Shown here in pieces: positions 13,855 through 14,140 of a stretch of 14,140 nucleotides of DNA. Each line of letters opens with the position of its first letter. Position 1 is the first letter of the stretch. This DNA comes from CAZZBK01 sp964652155 (lineage in GTDB: Bacteria > Planctomycetota > Planctomycetia > Pirellulales > PNKZ01): assembly GCA_964652155.1 (NCBI GenBank), contig CAZZBK010000150.1, positions 1-14,140 on the forward strand, given 5' to 3'. The position numbers were made by a program, and so were the translations under genes. A model generated the notes under the pieces. That model was not told where the DNA came from. It saw only the letters and a list, made by a program, of their open reading frames with translations, and did no database searches.

Positions 13855-14140
13855 GTGGTTAAATACCGGCTGCTTCTCTTCCACGTCGACGTAGCCCGTG
13901 TGATGTGGGATGGGCAATTCGTCTTCGATTTGCAGGCGGTTGCGGCGGGCAATTTTGTGGCCGCGAATTTTGTCTTGAATCCGCATCAGCCCTTCGAGCA
14001 GCGCTTCGGGACGCGGCGGGCAGCCGGGAACGTACACGTCGACGGGCACGACCAGATCGACCCCCTTGACCACGTGGTAGCCCCACTTGAAGTACGGGCC
14101 GCCGCCGACCGTGCAGGCACCCATCGCAATCACGAACTTC
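13837..14140 (-). CDS. nuoB: NADH-quinone oxidoreductase subunit B (NuoB), C-terminal part
   Basis: This is the 3' part of a gene that runs off the right edge of the window; the last visible codons upstream read KFV before IAMGACTV. About 100 residues are seen. NuoB is the peripheral-arm subunit of respiratory complex I that holds cluster N2, the last Fe-S centre before quinone. Two of its four Cys ligands are visible, in MGACTVGGG and VPGCPPRPEALLEGL, together with the strongly conserved VVKGVDLVVPVDVYVPG stretch. The tail after HKIAR (about 35 residues) is longer and less conserved. The next gene downstream is sufC, not nuoC, so the usual nuoA-B-C-D order is broken here. The stop codon is part of an 18-bp tandem duplication. 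Confidence 0.93.
   Translation of the reverse strand, partial: KFVIAMGACTVGGGPYFKWGYHVVKGVDLVVPVDVYVPGCPPRPEALLEGLMRIQDKIRGHKIARRNRLQIEDELPIPHHTGYVDVEEKQPVFNHQQLTG

Overview
The window comes from a GC-rich bacterial chromosome. It is most likely from a planctomycete of the Pirellulales type. That is an inference from the gene content (a Rab-geranylgeranyltransferase-beta-like repeat protein, a SufC-B-D core, a GT4 enzyme with an N-terminal CGSC loop) and from the many genes that lack a clear Shine-Dalgarno sequence. No marker gene here settles the taxonomy. No tRNA, rRNA, CRISPR array, transposase or phage gene is visible.

Layout: one plus-strand gene, an ABC-F translation-type ATPase (172-1959), faces eleven minus-strand genes and one truncated minus-strand gene (14140 down to 1979) that run head-to-tail with very short gaps. 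In transcription order (right to left) these are: the 3' end of nuoB (complex I); sufC and sufB; a small HicB/HicA toxin-antitoxin pair; sufD; a family 4 glycosyltransferase; a YbgC/4HBT-type hotdog thioesterase; an alpha/alpha-barrel protein resembling the beta subunit of Rab geranylgeranyltransferase; a LolD/MacB-type ABC ATPase; its very large FtsX-type permease; and a class I SAM methyltransferase.

Two functional blocks can be read. The right block (about 9.7-14.1 kb) deals with Fe-S clusters: NuoB is a [4Fe-4S] protein, and SufBCD is the scaffold and ATPase core that builds such clusters. No cysteine desulfurase (SufS), SufE/SufU or SufR lies in the window. The hicBA pair sits between sufB and sufD with 5-nt spacers on each side. 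The left block (about 2.0-9.6 kb) looks like an envelope or lipid-related set: sugar transfer, acyl-thioester hydrolysis, an isoprenoid-enzyme-like fold, an ABC export or extraction machine and a methyltransferase. Whether it forms one pathway is inference.

The most unusual non-coding signal is a series of degenerate period-7 tandem repeats in four of the junctions between minus-strand genes (about 7829-7870, 8281-8322, 9643-9713 and 12925-13010). Each has a different heptamer. Two are arranged as opposed arms, and at three of the sites the array overlaps the stop codon or the last codons of the upstream gene. An 18-bp tandem duplication at the nuoB/sufC junction and a compact hairpin at 6872-6899 add to this picture of active junction sequence.
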